Shown one piece after another: positions 7,551-15,745 of a stretch of 64,000 nucleotides of DNA. The stretch covers positions 15,150-79,149 of the forward strand of contig JBBQDN010000006.1 of assembly GCA_038319685.1 (NCBI GenBank). Reading direction: 5' to 3'. The notes beneath the pieces were generated by a model. It saw nothing but the letters and a program-made list of their open reading frames with translations. It did not search any database and had not been told where the DNA came from. The stretch is from UBA6022 sp038319685 (lineage in GTDB: Bacteria > Patescibacteriota > Saccharimonadia > Saccharimonadales > Saccharimonadaceae). The translations under genes and the position numbers were made by a program. The first letter of the stretch is position 1. Each line of letters begins with the position of its first letter.

Positions 7551-8615
7551 ATGGCAAAAAAGCGTGCGGCGGCTTCAATTCGGGAGCCGACACTTCATGA
7601 TCACATTCGTGAGCTCCGTAATCGCATATTTTTCCTTGCGATTATATTTATTGGAGTTTCAAGTGTCGCTTATAACTATAAAGAGCTGTTAATTCAGTTT
7701 TTATTAAGGCCACTTGGTGGTGAAAAACTTATCTACCTCAACCCAGGAGGTGGATTTAGTTTTATATTTACCGTTACTATGTATGTGGGTGCTGCGGTGA
7801 CATTACCATTCGCTGTGTATCATTTGTATCGATTTGTTGCGCCTGCGCTTCCTAAAGGCGCCCAGAAACACTCTGCCCTCGTACTCCTTGCGTCATTGAC
7901 ATTATTACTTATCGGAGCAGGGTTTGGGTATTTTTATGCGATTCCAGGAGCGTTGAATTTTTTGAATAACTTCGCCGAGGGATACATCAACCCGTCTCTA
8001 ACGGCTGATTCATACCTTAACTTTATACTTGCTTATACTGCAGGGCTCGGCATGCTGTTCCAGCTGCCACTGATTTTGCTATTTATTCACTGGGTTCACC
8101 CGCTAAAACCCATTAATTTGCTGAAATTTGAACGATACATGGTACTTATCGCGTTTATTGCGGCCGCACTTATTACACCGACTCCCGATGCGCTAAACCA
8201 GACAATTATTGCCCTGCCGATTATACTTATGTACCAAGCGGGGGTAATTGCTGTCTCAATATCAGTCTATCGTTTAAAACGACGAACCAAAAAGGAACTC
8301 AGAAAAACCATAAAGCCAGAACAACAGCAACAGATAGCTATTGCTCGTACGCCAACACCTGCGCTTCCCCCTCAGGTAACTTTTCGCTCGGCCACTGTCG
8401 TACCAGTCACTATTTCCCAGCCTCCGCAAAAATTATCACCTCGTCGATCATTTGATATTATCCCTAACAAATCAATTCAGCCGAAGCTTCCGCCCCAAAG
8501 AACTCGTCCTGCTGCTCAGATCAGAATACCTGATAGAACCATCGCTGGTCGCCCCGTACGGCGTACGCGTAATATCGATGGCGTATTCAATCATAATGTG
8601 GTAAAAATCTATTGA
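7551..8615 (+). CDS. tatC: Sec-independent translocase subunit TatC with a long C-terminal tail
   Basis: A TatC protein, the receptor for twin-arginine signal peptides. The conserved N-terminus (LHDHIRELRNRIFF) with its Glu is followed by six predicted membrane helices up to about residue 245. Family features include the FxxY/P-rich segment around FAVYHLYRFVAPAL. The protein is 354 residues instead of the usual 240-260: the last 105 residues are a Pro/Arg/Gln-rich cytoplasmic extension (RRTKKELRK, then many PxLPPQ-like stretches) with no family match that I recognise. It ends in TGA. tatA is directly upstream and there is no tatB. Confidence 0.94.
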   Translation: MAKKRAAASIREPTLHDHIRELRNRIFFLAIIFIGVSSVAYNYKELLIQFLLRPLGGEKLIYLNPGGGFSFIFTVTMYVGAAVTLPFAVYHLYRFVAPALPKGAQKHSALVLLASLTLLLIGAGFGYFYAIPGALNFLNNFAEGYINPSLTADSYLNFILAYTAGLGMLFQLPLILLFIHWVHPLKPINLLKFERYMVLIAFIAAALITPTPDALNQTIIALPIILMYQAGVIAVSISVYRLKRRTKKELRKTIKPEQQQQIAIARTPTPALPPQVTFRSATVVPVTISQPPQKLSPRRSFDIIPNKSIQPKLPPQRTRPAAQIRIPDRTIAGRPVRRTRNIDGVFNHNVVKIY

Positions 8616-8681
8616 CGTACATTGCTATTAGCTTTACAATAAAAAACATACATAATAAATAAGCCTTTCAAAAGGAACACC

Positions 8682-8897
8682 ATGCTAAAAATACAAACAG
8701 AGAAAATTCTACAAAAAGAAATGGACCGCAAAGACTTCCTGCGTAACACGGGTATCGCATTTGGCGTACTGACCGGTATGGCTGCGCTCGTCGGTAAATT
8801 AAATCTCCTTACCGGAGAAACTAAAACTCAAACTGGAAGCCTATCATATGGTAGTTCTGCCTATGGTGGAGGTCCTTCAAGCAAAGCAACCTCGTAG
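8682..8897 (+). CDS. Small protein with a Tat-signal-like N-terminus
   Basis: A 71-residue protein. Residues 14-42 read MDRKDFLRNTGIAFGVLTGM and then AALVGKL, which resembles a twin-arginine signal (consensus S/T-R-R-x-F-L-K) with RK in place of RR, followed by a hydrophobic stretch. The remaining 28 residues are Gly/Ser/Thr/Tyr-rich. An AAAGGAA site precedes the start. It sits 66 bp downstream of tatC on the same strand and is followed by a strong terminator. It may be a dedicated Tat substrate or a membrane-anchored accessory of the translocon; both are inference. Confidence 0.7.
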   Translation: MLKIQTEKILQKEMDRKDFLRNTGIAFGVLTGMAALVGKLNLLTGETKTQTGSLSYGSSAYGGGPSSKATS

Positions 8898-8922
8898 GTT
8901 TTATACCACCGACCAATTGTAT

Positions 8923-8957
8923 ACAAAAAACCAGCCAACCATGGGCTGGTTTTTTGT
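8923..8957. terminator. Bidirectional terminator after the tat locus
   Basis: CAAAAAACCAGCC (8924-8936) pairs with GGCTGGTTTTTTG (8944-8956) around a 7-nt loop. Flanking A and T runs allow termination of both the tat operon (plus) and the ABC gene (minus). Confidence 0.88.
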
Positions 8958-8969
8958 AAGATTACTCAC

Positions 8970-10778
8970 TTAGTTTCTGAGCTGCGATGCGAACATCGTA
9001 TAGTATGGACCGCGTGCGATAACCAGTTGTTGGTGCGTACCATGTTCAACAATACGGCCATCCTGAAGCATATAGATAACATCGGCTTTTTCTATCGTCG
9101 TTAACCGATGGCTGATCGTCACAACAGTGCGTGATCGATCATCGAACAAGTGTTTAAAAATACGTGATTCGGCGAGTGCATCGATAGCCGACGTTGGTTC
9201 ATCTAAGATAATCATTGGGCTATCACGATAAAAATTACGCGCTAGTGCCAGCCGCTGCCACTGACCGCCCGATAGGTCTATGCCGTTATTTCCTTCGTCA
9301 TCTTCCATCCATGTGTTTACATAGCTATCAAGTCCTTTAGGGAGCTTCTCGAGAAAGTTTCTTGCTTCAGCACGATCAATGGCATCATTTAACCGTTTTG
9401 TGTCAATTGGCCCATTGACATCACCGTAGTAAATATTCTCCTTTGCAGTTGCAAACCCATATGATAAGAAATCTTGTTGTAGTACGCCAAGTTGACGATG
9501 CCATGCATCAATCGTGATAGACTCAAGATTCGCATCGTCAAGTAGTACCGCCCCTTTCGTTGGCGCATAGAGACCAACAAGGATTTTAATGAGAGTCGAC
9601 TTGCCTGCGCCATTTTCACCAACAATAGCAATATGCTGACCCTTTTTAATAGTCAGTGAGATACCACGAAGCACATCCGTTTTAGCATGAGGATAGCGAA
9701 ACGTAATATTACGTAACTCGATTTTCTGTGGTAAACGACTGAGCATATCCTGGCCACCTGTTCGTATAGGGAGCGACATAAATTCTTGATAATCAAATAG
9801 ATTTGCCAAATCTTCATCAATCGAAGCAATCTGTGAAACAAACCCACTTGCGCCTCCAAGTGCCCGTGATACTACTTGTTGTACATAGAGAAACTGACCT
9901 ATTGGTTGCTGACGGGCAATGATCTGACTAACAACCCACAGAAGCGCTGCTACTTCGGCGGCGGCCTCAAGCACGTCAGCACTAAGCCGCTTTACTATGT
10001 ATTGCCGCTCAAAATCAATGCGTTTTCGTTCGTCTTTATCGCGCAAGTTCATGCGAAGATCAAGTAGGTAGCGCACTACACCGTATAAGCGAAGTTCGGC
10101 GATATATCGCGGCTGCAGAAGATTCCATTCAATCATTCCTTTTGCACGCCTAGTTTCAACGTTCTCATTCCAGTGTGCAACCTGAGCACGAGATAATTTA
10201 AACTGAATATATATACCTGGTATAACGGCGGCAATAACAATAATTCCAAGCCACCAGCTCACAAACACAAGCGCAAGAAGAGCAGCTATCATGGTAATGA
10301 ACTGGGTTACGACTCCTGCCAGTCGATCGAATACATAGGGAAAGAATCGGGCAAATTGCGATGCCTGATCATACAAATCAGCAGTTTTTTTATCATCATA
10401 TCGCCAGAAGTCTAACGCAAGGAAATGTTCATACATGCGGTCACTCATTGCGGCGTCAACCCTGTAGCGCATTAACTGATTGACGTATTGTTCAGTACTC
10501 TTCCAGATAGTCATCACAATACCGAGCGTCGCGGTGATGATAACGTACCCCATTGCCAACCCACCAGCTTGAGGACTACCCGCATAGGCACTTGCTAGCG
10601 CGGTTGTCGTAAGTGCTGCATAATAAGTCGTCACGATCGGGAGAACGGCAGTAATAATCGATCCCGCCAGTTGCATAATGACCGCGAGTGGTGCTGCCGT
10701 ATAGGTCAATTTGGCAACACGAGCAATCGCAAACATATATTGTTTGGTTGTTAATTTTCGTTTATCTTTTTTTGCCAT
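8970..10778 (-). CDS. ABC exporter, fused permease and ATPase
   Basis: A 602-residue half-transporter. The membrane domain (six helices, about residues 20-320) has YxxF-type loops. The ATPase domain has Walker A GENGAGKST, signature LSGGQWQRLALAR, Walker B MIILDEPTSAID and the switch His in TISHRLTT. It would work as a homo- or heterodimer and move an unknown substrate outwards. The ATG at 10778 is chosen because a TATAAT box ends 8 nt upstream; a GTG one codon earlier is possible. It follows the GH26 gene on the same strand. Confidence 0.9.
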   Translation of the reverse strand: MAKKDKRKLTTKQYMFAIARVAKLTYTAAPLAVIMQLAGSIITAVLPIVTTYYAALTTTALASAYAGSPQAGGLAMGYVIITATLGIVMTIWKSTEQYVNQLMRYRVDAAMSDRMYEHFLALDFWRYDDKKTADLYDQASQFARFFPYVFDRLAGVVTQFITMIAALLALVFVSWWLGIIVIAAVIPGIYIQFKLSRAQVAHWNENVETRRAKGMIEWNLLQPRYIAELRLYGVVRYLLDLRMNLRDKDERKRIDFERQYIVKRLSADVLEAAAEVAALLWVVSQIIARQQPIGQFLYVQQVVSRALGGASGFVSQIASIDEDLANLFDYQEFMSLPIRTGGQDMLSRLPQKIELRNITFRYPHAKTDVLRGISLTIKKGQHIAIVGENGAGKSTLIKILVGLYAPTKGAVLLDDANLESITIDAWHRQLGVLQQDFLSYGFATAKENIYYGDVNGPIDTKRLNDAIDRAEARNFLEKLPKGLDSYVNTWMEDDEGNNGIDLSGGQWQRLALARNFYRDSPMIILDEPTSAIDALAESRIFKHLFDDRSRTVVTISHRLTTIEKADVIYMLQDGRIVEHGTHQQLVIARGPYYTMFASQLRN

Positions 10779-10815
10779 CACTCACCATTATACGCAACCC
10801 GACAAAATTTAGGCG

Positions 10816-11910
10816 TTAAAAACTGCCCATGCGCCAATTTGGTAATTCGTCTCGTGTAATAACCGATGTTAAATTATAAACGTTGTTAGTATAACTAGCG
10901 GTATTTTTAGTCCCAAGCATATCGTGAATACCGTCACTATCAGACCATGTCACAAAATAAAGCCAGCTGTAGTTATTGCCGCTTGCGTGCATCAACGCCG
11001 GGTCCGGGATAGGACCACACTCCGATACGGCCAAAAGGTGTTTACTCCCAATACTATTCATTGCGTTATACAATGTTGACAGTGGGTTATGGTCAGCTGC
11101 AGTCGAGTCATATGAATCAACGCCCCCAATATCAACATAGTTGTCGCCTGGGTACCATGCGGCGAAATTATTACTCGGATACCAGTTAGCACTCCATGTC
11201 CAAATAAGGTTATGAAGCCCATGATAAATTGTCAGACGTGTATAAAGTAACTGCCATAGTTGTTTAAACGCTGTTGCGCCGTCCGCTCCCCACCAAAAAT
11301 AGCCGTTATTTGCTTCGTGAATCGGGCGCCATAACACCACCACGCCAGCATCACGCAAAATTTTGAGCTGGACTGCAATTGCATCAATATCACGGTAGAG
11401 TAACTCTAGCCCACCACCTGATGATGTGTCCGCCATTGCACTTGCCGGACGAAAGTTTGTTGCATTTGCGTTCGTCCATTCCCACCAGTTAGCCGATGTT
11501 CCATTTGGTGCGTTCCAGTGCCAACAAAATGTCACGATCCCGCCATTACTCCCACCGAGCGCTGGGTAGGATGTTCCACTATATGTGTTCGTTCGCCACC
11601 AATCGAGCGCACGCTGCGTGTCAACTCCCGAGTCACCGTGTTCAACCCGACTTGGCGTGTATTTCATAAAATCAAACCCCCCAATAGCAGGTAGTTTTCC
11701 TGTATTTTGACGAAGCCATTCCATGTTTTGTTCCGAGAGTAATCCTTCGGTCGTATAGTCAACTTGCTGACCCGCCAAAATCTTGTCGGTCGTTTTTAGT
11801 GTTTTTAAGTAAGTGTACAAATTAATCGTCATCTGAGTAGCTGTGCTATCACTGAGTCCTGACGGCTGCTGCCAACTAACGCTCATCGCTCGTCGTGCAA
11901 AACGACTCAT
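10816..11910 (-). CDS. Glycoside hydrolase family 26 (beta-mannanase-like)
   Basis: A 364-residue GH26 protein. The family markers are an early GFDFMKYTP strand, TFCWHWNAP near residue 127, VLWRPIHEANNGYFWWG near 195 (the His-Glu pair with the acid/base Glu) and LLAVSECGPIPDP near 295 (the nucleophile Glu). Both catalytic glutamates are therefore present. Known family members cleave beta-1,4-mannans or related beta-glucans. There is no signal peptide at the predicted start. The start codon overlaps the stop of the 78-residue ORF as ATGA, suggesting translational coupling. It lies between ABC exporter genes; an export route is not evident. Confidence 0.88.
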   Translation of the reverse strand: MSRFARRAMSVSWQQPSGLSDSTATQMTINLYTYLKTLKTTDKILAGQQVDYTTEGLLSEQNMEWLRQNTGKLPAIGGFDFMKYTPSRVEHGDSGVDTQRALDWWRTNTYSGTSYPALGGSNGGIVTFCWHWNAPNGTSANWWEWTNANATNFRPASAMADTSSGGGLELLYRDIDAIAVQLKILRDAGVVVLWRPIHEANNGYFWWGADGATAFKQLWQLLYTRLTIYHGLHNLIWTWSANWYPSNNFAAWYPGDNYVDIGGVDSYDSTAADHNPLSTLYNAMNSIGSKHLLAVSECGPIPDPALMHASGNNYSWLYFVTWSDSDGIHDMLGTKNTASYTNNVYNLTSVITRDELPNWRMGSF

Positions 11911-12143
11911 GATTGATCCGATACCATTTTTATATATTTTTCACATTTAACATAGCGATAATTTATCCAAATATCAGAAACTGCTCCCGCGAGTGTTTCA
12001 TTAAAAATATAGTCAATCATTTTTGTTATTATGGCGACAATCGCACTTCCGCGTAGTATTCCATACACATATTCCTGGCCTATCAAATCATACGTAAAAA
12101 GCATTTTGTCGTGAATATTTTTATTTAATATAAGTGTGAACAT
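11907..12143 (-). CDS. Small hypothetical protein upstream of the GH26 gene
   Basis: A 78-residue ORF that overlaps the GH26 start by 4 nt (ATGA). It contains a hydrophobic helix-like stretch GSAIVAIITKMIDYIF and no motif I recognise. The overlap and position argue that it is translated and couples GH26 translation. Composition is AT-rich and no clear ribosome-binding site is seen, so it could be a chance frame. Confidence 0.4.
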   Translation of the reverse strand: MFTLILNKNIHDKMLFTYDLIGQEYVYGILRGSAIVAIITKMIDYIFNETLAGAVSDIWINYRYVKCEKYIKMVSDQS

Positions 12144-12180
12144 GTCGTTTTTATTATACCACCGACTTTCAGCTTATTCG

Positions 12181-13971
12181 TTAGTCAACAATAAAGCCAT
12201 CTTTTTGACGATTCCATAGATCGGCATAAATGCCGTTCATAGCAATAAGCGCATCGTGAGTTCCTTGCTCGGCTAAATGCCCATTATCGAGAACGACAAT
12301 TTTATCGAGATGTTTTAATGTTGACAGACGGTGTGCAATAACAATCGTCGTACGATTTTTCATGAGTTCATGGAGAGCTTTTTGGATCGCCTGTTCACTC
12401 ACACTATCGAGCGCACTCGTGGCCTCGTCAAGCAAAAGGAGTGGTGCATTTTGCAAAATCGCACGTGCAATAGCAATACGTTGGCGCTGACCACCAGACA
12501 GTTTCACACCCCGCTCACCTATCACTGTTTCGATACCCTTTGGTAAACGTTGAACAAAGTCGTAAGCCTGTGCTTGTTCTAGCGCAGTTTTTATTTCGTT
12601 ATCGGTTGCAGATGGCCTAGCATATTGAACATTTTCTTTCACTGTACGATTAAATAAATTTGTATCTTGGGGCACGAATGAACTGACCGCACGAATAAAT
12701 GATGGGTCATTATCGACTGTTTGCTCGCCATTAATAAGTATCGATCCACCAGTTGGTTCATAAAAACCAAGAAATAAACCGATGAGAGTTGATTTACCTG
12801 CGCCACTATGGCCGACGACGCCGACACGTTCACCAGCTGCAATTTTTAAATTAAGTGATTTGAGAACTTTCAGATTAAGCTGTTCAGGATAGGCAAAACT
12901 TAAATCCTGTAGTTCAAGCGAGACTTTGTTTGGTAAGGTCATATTCTTTTTCGCTGGGATCTGGCGTTCATTTTCACCACTTAAACCATCAAGTGCATTT
13001 TGAATGGTTCCAAAATTCCTATAGTAACTGTCGAGCGCCCATGCTAACTGCCACAAACTCGAACTAGCATCTCCAAAATACGCAATGAAAAGAACGATAC
13101 CACCAAGCTGTACAGTGCCATTGCCATAGAGACTGACAACTAAAATCAGTGCAATCACACTCGCCAATGCAGCACTCTGACCTTTGACGATATTAGTTAT
13201 CATATTTTGCCACCATGATGCACGCCAATGATGAATAATTTTTTGTTGTTGCGCCATGAGCATTGTGCGTTCACGACCCTGTGCACCGAATACACGTACG
13301 CTCAAATGATTGCTGATCGAATCAACCACTAGTCCTGATGTTTTACTCGTTTCATCACTTTGAAATCCTACTAGTTGGCTAAATCGTTTACCACGATACA
13401 CGTTATAGCTAAATAGCAGTACAAGCCAGACGATAAACAATACTGCGAGCGACCAGTGCGCCATAAACAAAAATATAGCTGAAATAATCAGTCCGATAAC
13501 ACGGCCCCAGACGGTCCATATAGTAGTATCAATAAATTCATTTGTCGTTGCGGTTGTTTGATTTATCCAATGGCCAATACGTCCACTGTTCGAATCAACA
13601 AAAAACGAATGGGGTTTTTTGAGTGTTGCGCTAAATAGATTCGTTCTGACACTTTCGATCATTTGTGGTTTGAAGGAAATCATAACAATCTCTCCTAGTC
13701 GCCAAAAACCTTCATCAAAAATACGGAGCAACGCATAGCCACCAACAAGGAGCCATACTGTTGCATCAATCGAATGCGTTATTGTTAGATGATTAATAAT
13801 CTCAGCAATAATTACTGGTGACGCTGTCCATGCCAGTGTTCCTAGAAAAGTGAGAGTAAAAAAGATGGCTGACTTCTTTGTATAAGGTCGTACCATATGA
13901 AATAACAGCTCACGGGTCGAGCGCGGGATAAATGCTTCGTCGATGGAATGGAGTGTCTTTTTTGTTGACAT
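12181..13971 (-). CDS. ABC exporter, fused permease and ATPase
   Basis: A 596-residue ABC half-transporter: six-helix membrane domain (about residues 30-320), then an ATPase with Walker A GHSGAGKST, signature KLSGGQRQRIAIAR, Walker B LLLLDEATSALD and switch His IAHRLST. Its ATPase is of the same type as the plus-strand ABC gene at 36628. The ATG at 13971 lies 8 nt after a TATACT box and gives the usual N-terminus MSTKK; a longer frame begins 24 nt upstream. It follows the frameshifted ABC gene by about 80 nt; the two may form a heterodimer. Confidence 0.9.
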   Translation of the reverse strand: MSTKKTLHSIDEAFIPRSTRELLFHMVRPYTKKSAIFFTLTFLGTLAWTASPVIIAEIINHLTITHSIDATVWLLVGGYALLRIFDEGFWRLGEIVMISFKPQMIESVRTNLFSATLKKPHSFFVDSNSGRIGHWINQTTATTNEFIDTTIWTVWGRVIGLIISAIFLFMAHWSLAVLFIVWLVLLFSYNVYRGKRFSQLVGFQSDETSKTSGLVVDSISNHLSVRVFGAQGRERTMLMAQQQKIIHHWRASWWQNMITNIVKGQSAALASVIALILVVSLYGNGTVQLGGIVLFIAYFGDASSSLWQLAWALDSYYRNFGTIQNALDGLSGENERQIPAKKNMTLPNKVSLELQDLSFAYPEQLNLKVLKSLNLKIAAGERVGVVGHSGAGKSTLIGLFLGFYEPTGGSILINGEQTVDNDPSFIRAVSSFVPQDTNLFNRTVKENVQYARPSATDNEIKTALEQAQAYDFVQRLPKGIETVIGERGVKLSGGQRQRIAIARAILQNAPLLLLDEATSALDSVSEQAIQKALHELMKNRTTIVIAHRLSTLKHLDKIVVLDNGHLAEQGTHDALIAMNGIYADLWNRQKDGFIVD

Positions 13972-14049
13972 ACTAAAATAGTATAGCGTAGTCAACTCAA
14001 ACTAACGAATAGAAATAGGCTTGAATTCTGTGTGACTGTTTTTAACCCA

Positions 14050-15621
14050 CTAATGAGTGGGTCGTAATGTATGATCTTTCATTTCATATCGAATATCACA
14101 GAGTTCTCGAATGACAGGACGATGTGTCACGACAAGAATTGCTTTTGTTTTCAGGTGCTGTTTAAGAAATGTGACGACGACGTGTTCGGTATGTTCATCA
14201 AGATGCGAGGTTGGTTCATCGAGTATGTAGAGTGATCGATCCATAAGAACACTGCGTAAAATATTAATACGCTGCCGTTGACCAGCCGACATCGTGACGC
14301 CTTTTTCACCGACGATACTATCGAGCCCATCGTCAAGGCTCGCGAGCCAATCATCAAGTTCGAGTTGTCGCAAATGCTCATATAGTTTCTCGTCACTCAA
14401 ACGTTCACCTAAACATAGGTTATCACGAACCGATAAATGAAAAAGTTCTGCTTCCTGAGTGATAATTGCGATTTCGTTTGAAAAAAATGTCGACGGCACA
14501 TGTTGATAATCGACTCCATCGACAGTACGTTCACCACCAGATATTGCGGCTGCATTCGTCACTATACCAAGTAGTGTTGATTTACCTTGGCCAGATTTTT
14601 CCTCAATACATATTTTGTCATGACGAGCTATCGCCAGTTCTGGTATTTGAATTGTATCTTTGCTACCTGTATGAGTGTACGCGATATCGCGAAGAGTGAT
14701 TGATTTCCAGTCAGCTTTTTTGCCGCTGCGAGGTGATAGTGTCGTATCTAAATTCACCATACTCTCAAGCTCTTCGATATAAGCGTTTACTTCCATAAAT
14801 AATTTAATATTTTCTGACAAGCTTTCGATCAAACCCCGTATTGTTCCGTAGGCAGACATAAATAAAATCAATATACCAATTCCCCCAATTCCTTGTTGGA
14901 TTTGCCACACTAAATAACAAATGGTCGATATGTACGCAGCACCGAATAATGCGTGCAGTATAAACCAACGACGTGCATGATAGCGCTGTACGGCGTCGAT
15001 CTGCGTATCATTAGTCTGGCTCTTCACACCGAGTACTGTATTAGCGTATGGCTGGACCGCTAATTGTGAAATGGTTGATATATTGGCCATAAAATCAGCA
15101 TACGCTCCTAACATTGATGCTCGTCCACGATTTTTTGCTGCAATCAGTGGAATCATTTTACGCGCTGAAAAAACACTGGCAATCAGGAATACAGTCATCA
15201 GTATGATATTGAATAGTGCCAAACCGAATGATTCACGGGCAATATAACTAAGGAAAAGTACCATGACAAATAGCCCGGGAACAATCGCCCAAAAAATCGA
15301 AAACAACACATCAAGCAAGCTATCACTAATCTTGTTGACGAGTGACTGAACGTAGCCTGAATGTTTTTGTCGCAGAACATGGAGCGAAAGGTACGATAGT
15401 TGCCTGAAATATTTTAATCGTATATGGTTTGCAAACTTCCCTGCCAGTGCCTCACCCTGATTACGGACAATATAGGCAAACACAAGCCCTAATACATAAA
15501 GCACCGCAACAGTGACAATGGTCGTCACGGCTGATTGTGCTGAAATCGTGCTATCAGCAAATTGTGCTAATGTCACAGGTATATAAAAAACAATAACACC
15601 ATTCAAAAACAATAACACCAT
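14050..15621 (-). CDS. ABC exporter with a 5' frameshift from a 19-bp duplication
   Basis: The intact frame encodes 523 residues: a membrane domain and an ATPase with Walker A EKSGQGKST, signature TMSAGQRQRINILR, Walker B LYILDEPTSHLD and switch His THRPV. It starts inside the first membrane helix, so the N-terminus is missing. Upstream, another frame encodes the missing part from a GTG at 15703 (KVIRFIFHHLDQYKK, then MFVLVTIASILNGVIVF). A TACTAT box lies 7 nt before that GTG. Removing one copy of the 19-bp direct repeat at 15586-15623 joins the two frames into about 544 residues. As it stands the gene is either inactivated or translated from an internal ATG. Confidence 0.85.
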   Translation of the reverse strand: MVLLFLNGVIVFYIPVTLAQFADSTISAQSAVTTIVTVAVLYVLGLVFAYIVRNQGEALAGKFANHIRLKYFRQLSYLSLHVLRQKHSGYVQSLVNKISDSLLDVLFSIFWAIVPGLFVMVLFLSYIARESFGLALFNIILMTVFLIASVFSARKMIPLIAAKNRGRASMLGAYADFMANISTISQLAVQPYANTVLGVKSQTNDTQIDAVQRYHARRWFILHALFGAAYISTICYLVWQIQQGIGGIGILILFMSAYGTIRGLIESLSENIKLFMEVNAYIEELESMVNLDTTLSPRSGKKADWKSITLRDIAYTHTGSKDTIQIPELAIARHDKICIEEKSGQGKSTLLGIVTNAAAISGGERTVDGVDYQHVPSTFFSNEIAIITQEAELFHLSVRDNLCLGERLSDEKLYEHLRQLELDDWLASLDDGLDSIVGEKGVTMSAGQRQRINILRSVLMDRSLYILDEPTSHLDEHTEHVVVTFLKQHLKTKAILVVTHRPVIRELCDIRYEMKDHTLRPTH

Positions 15622-15623
15622 TC
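15586..15623. repeat. Perfect 2 x 19-bp tandem duplication
   Basis: The unit AAAAACAATAACACCATTC occurs twice back to back (15586-15604 and 15605-15623). Because 19 is not a multiple of 3, it shifts the frame in the first membrane helix of the ABC gene. Tandem duplications of this kind can revert by slippage or recombination. Confidence 0.97.
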
Positions 15624-15745
15624 AAAATACTGGCAATAGTGACCAATACAAACATTTTTTTGTATTGGTCGAGGTGATGGAAAATAAATCGAATAACTTT
15701 CACTCTGTCTATAGTACCATTGAAATTTTAAACTTACCCAGGTTA

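Noticed and set aside
14050..14070. CCCACT/AGTGGG hairpin at the end of the ABC gene as a terminator
   Set aside because: There is no T run after the stem in the direction of transcription, and it contains the stop codon.
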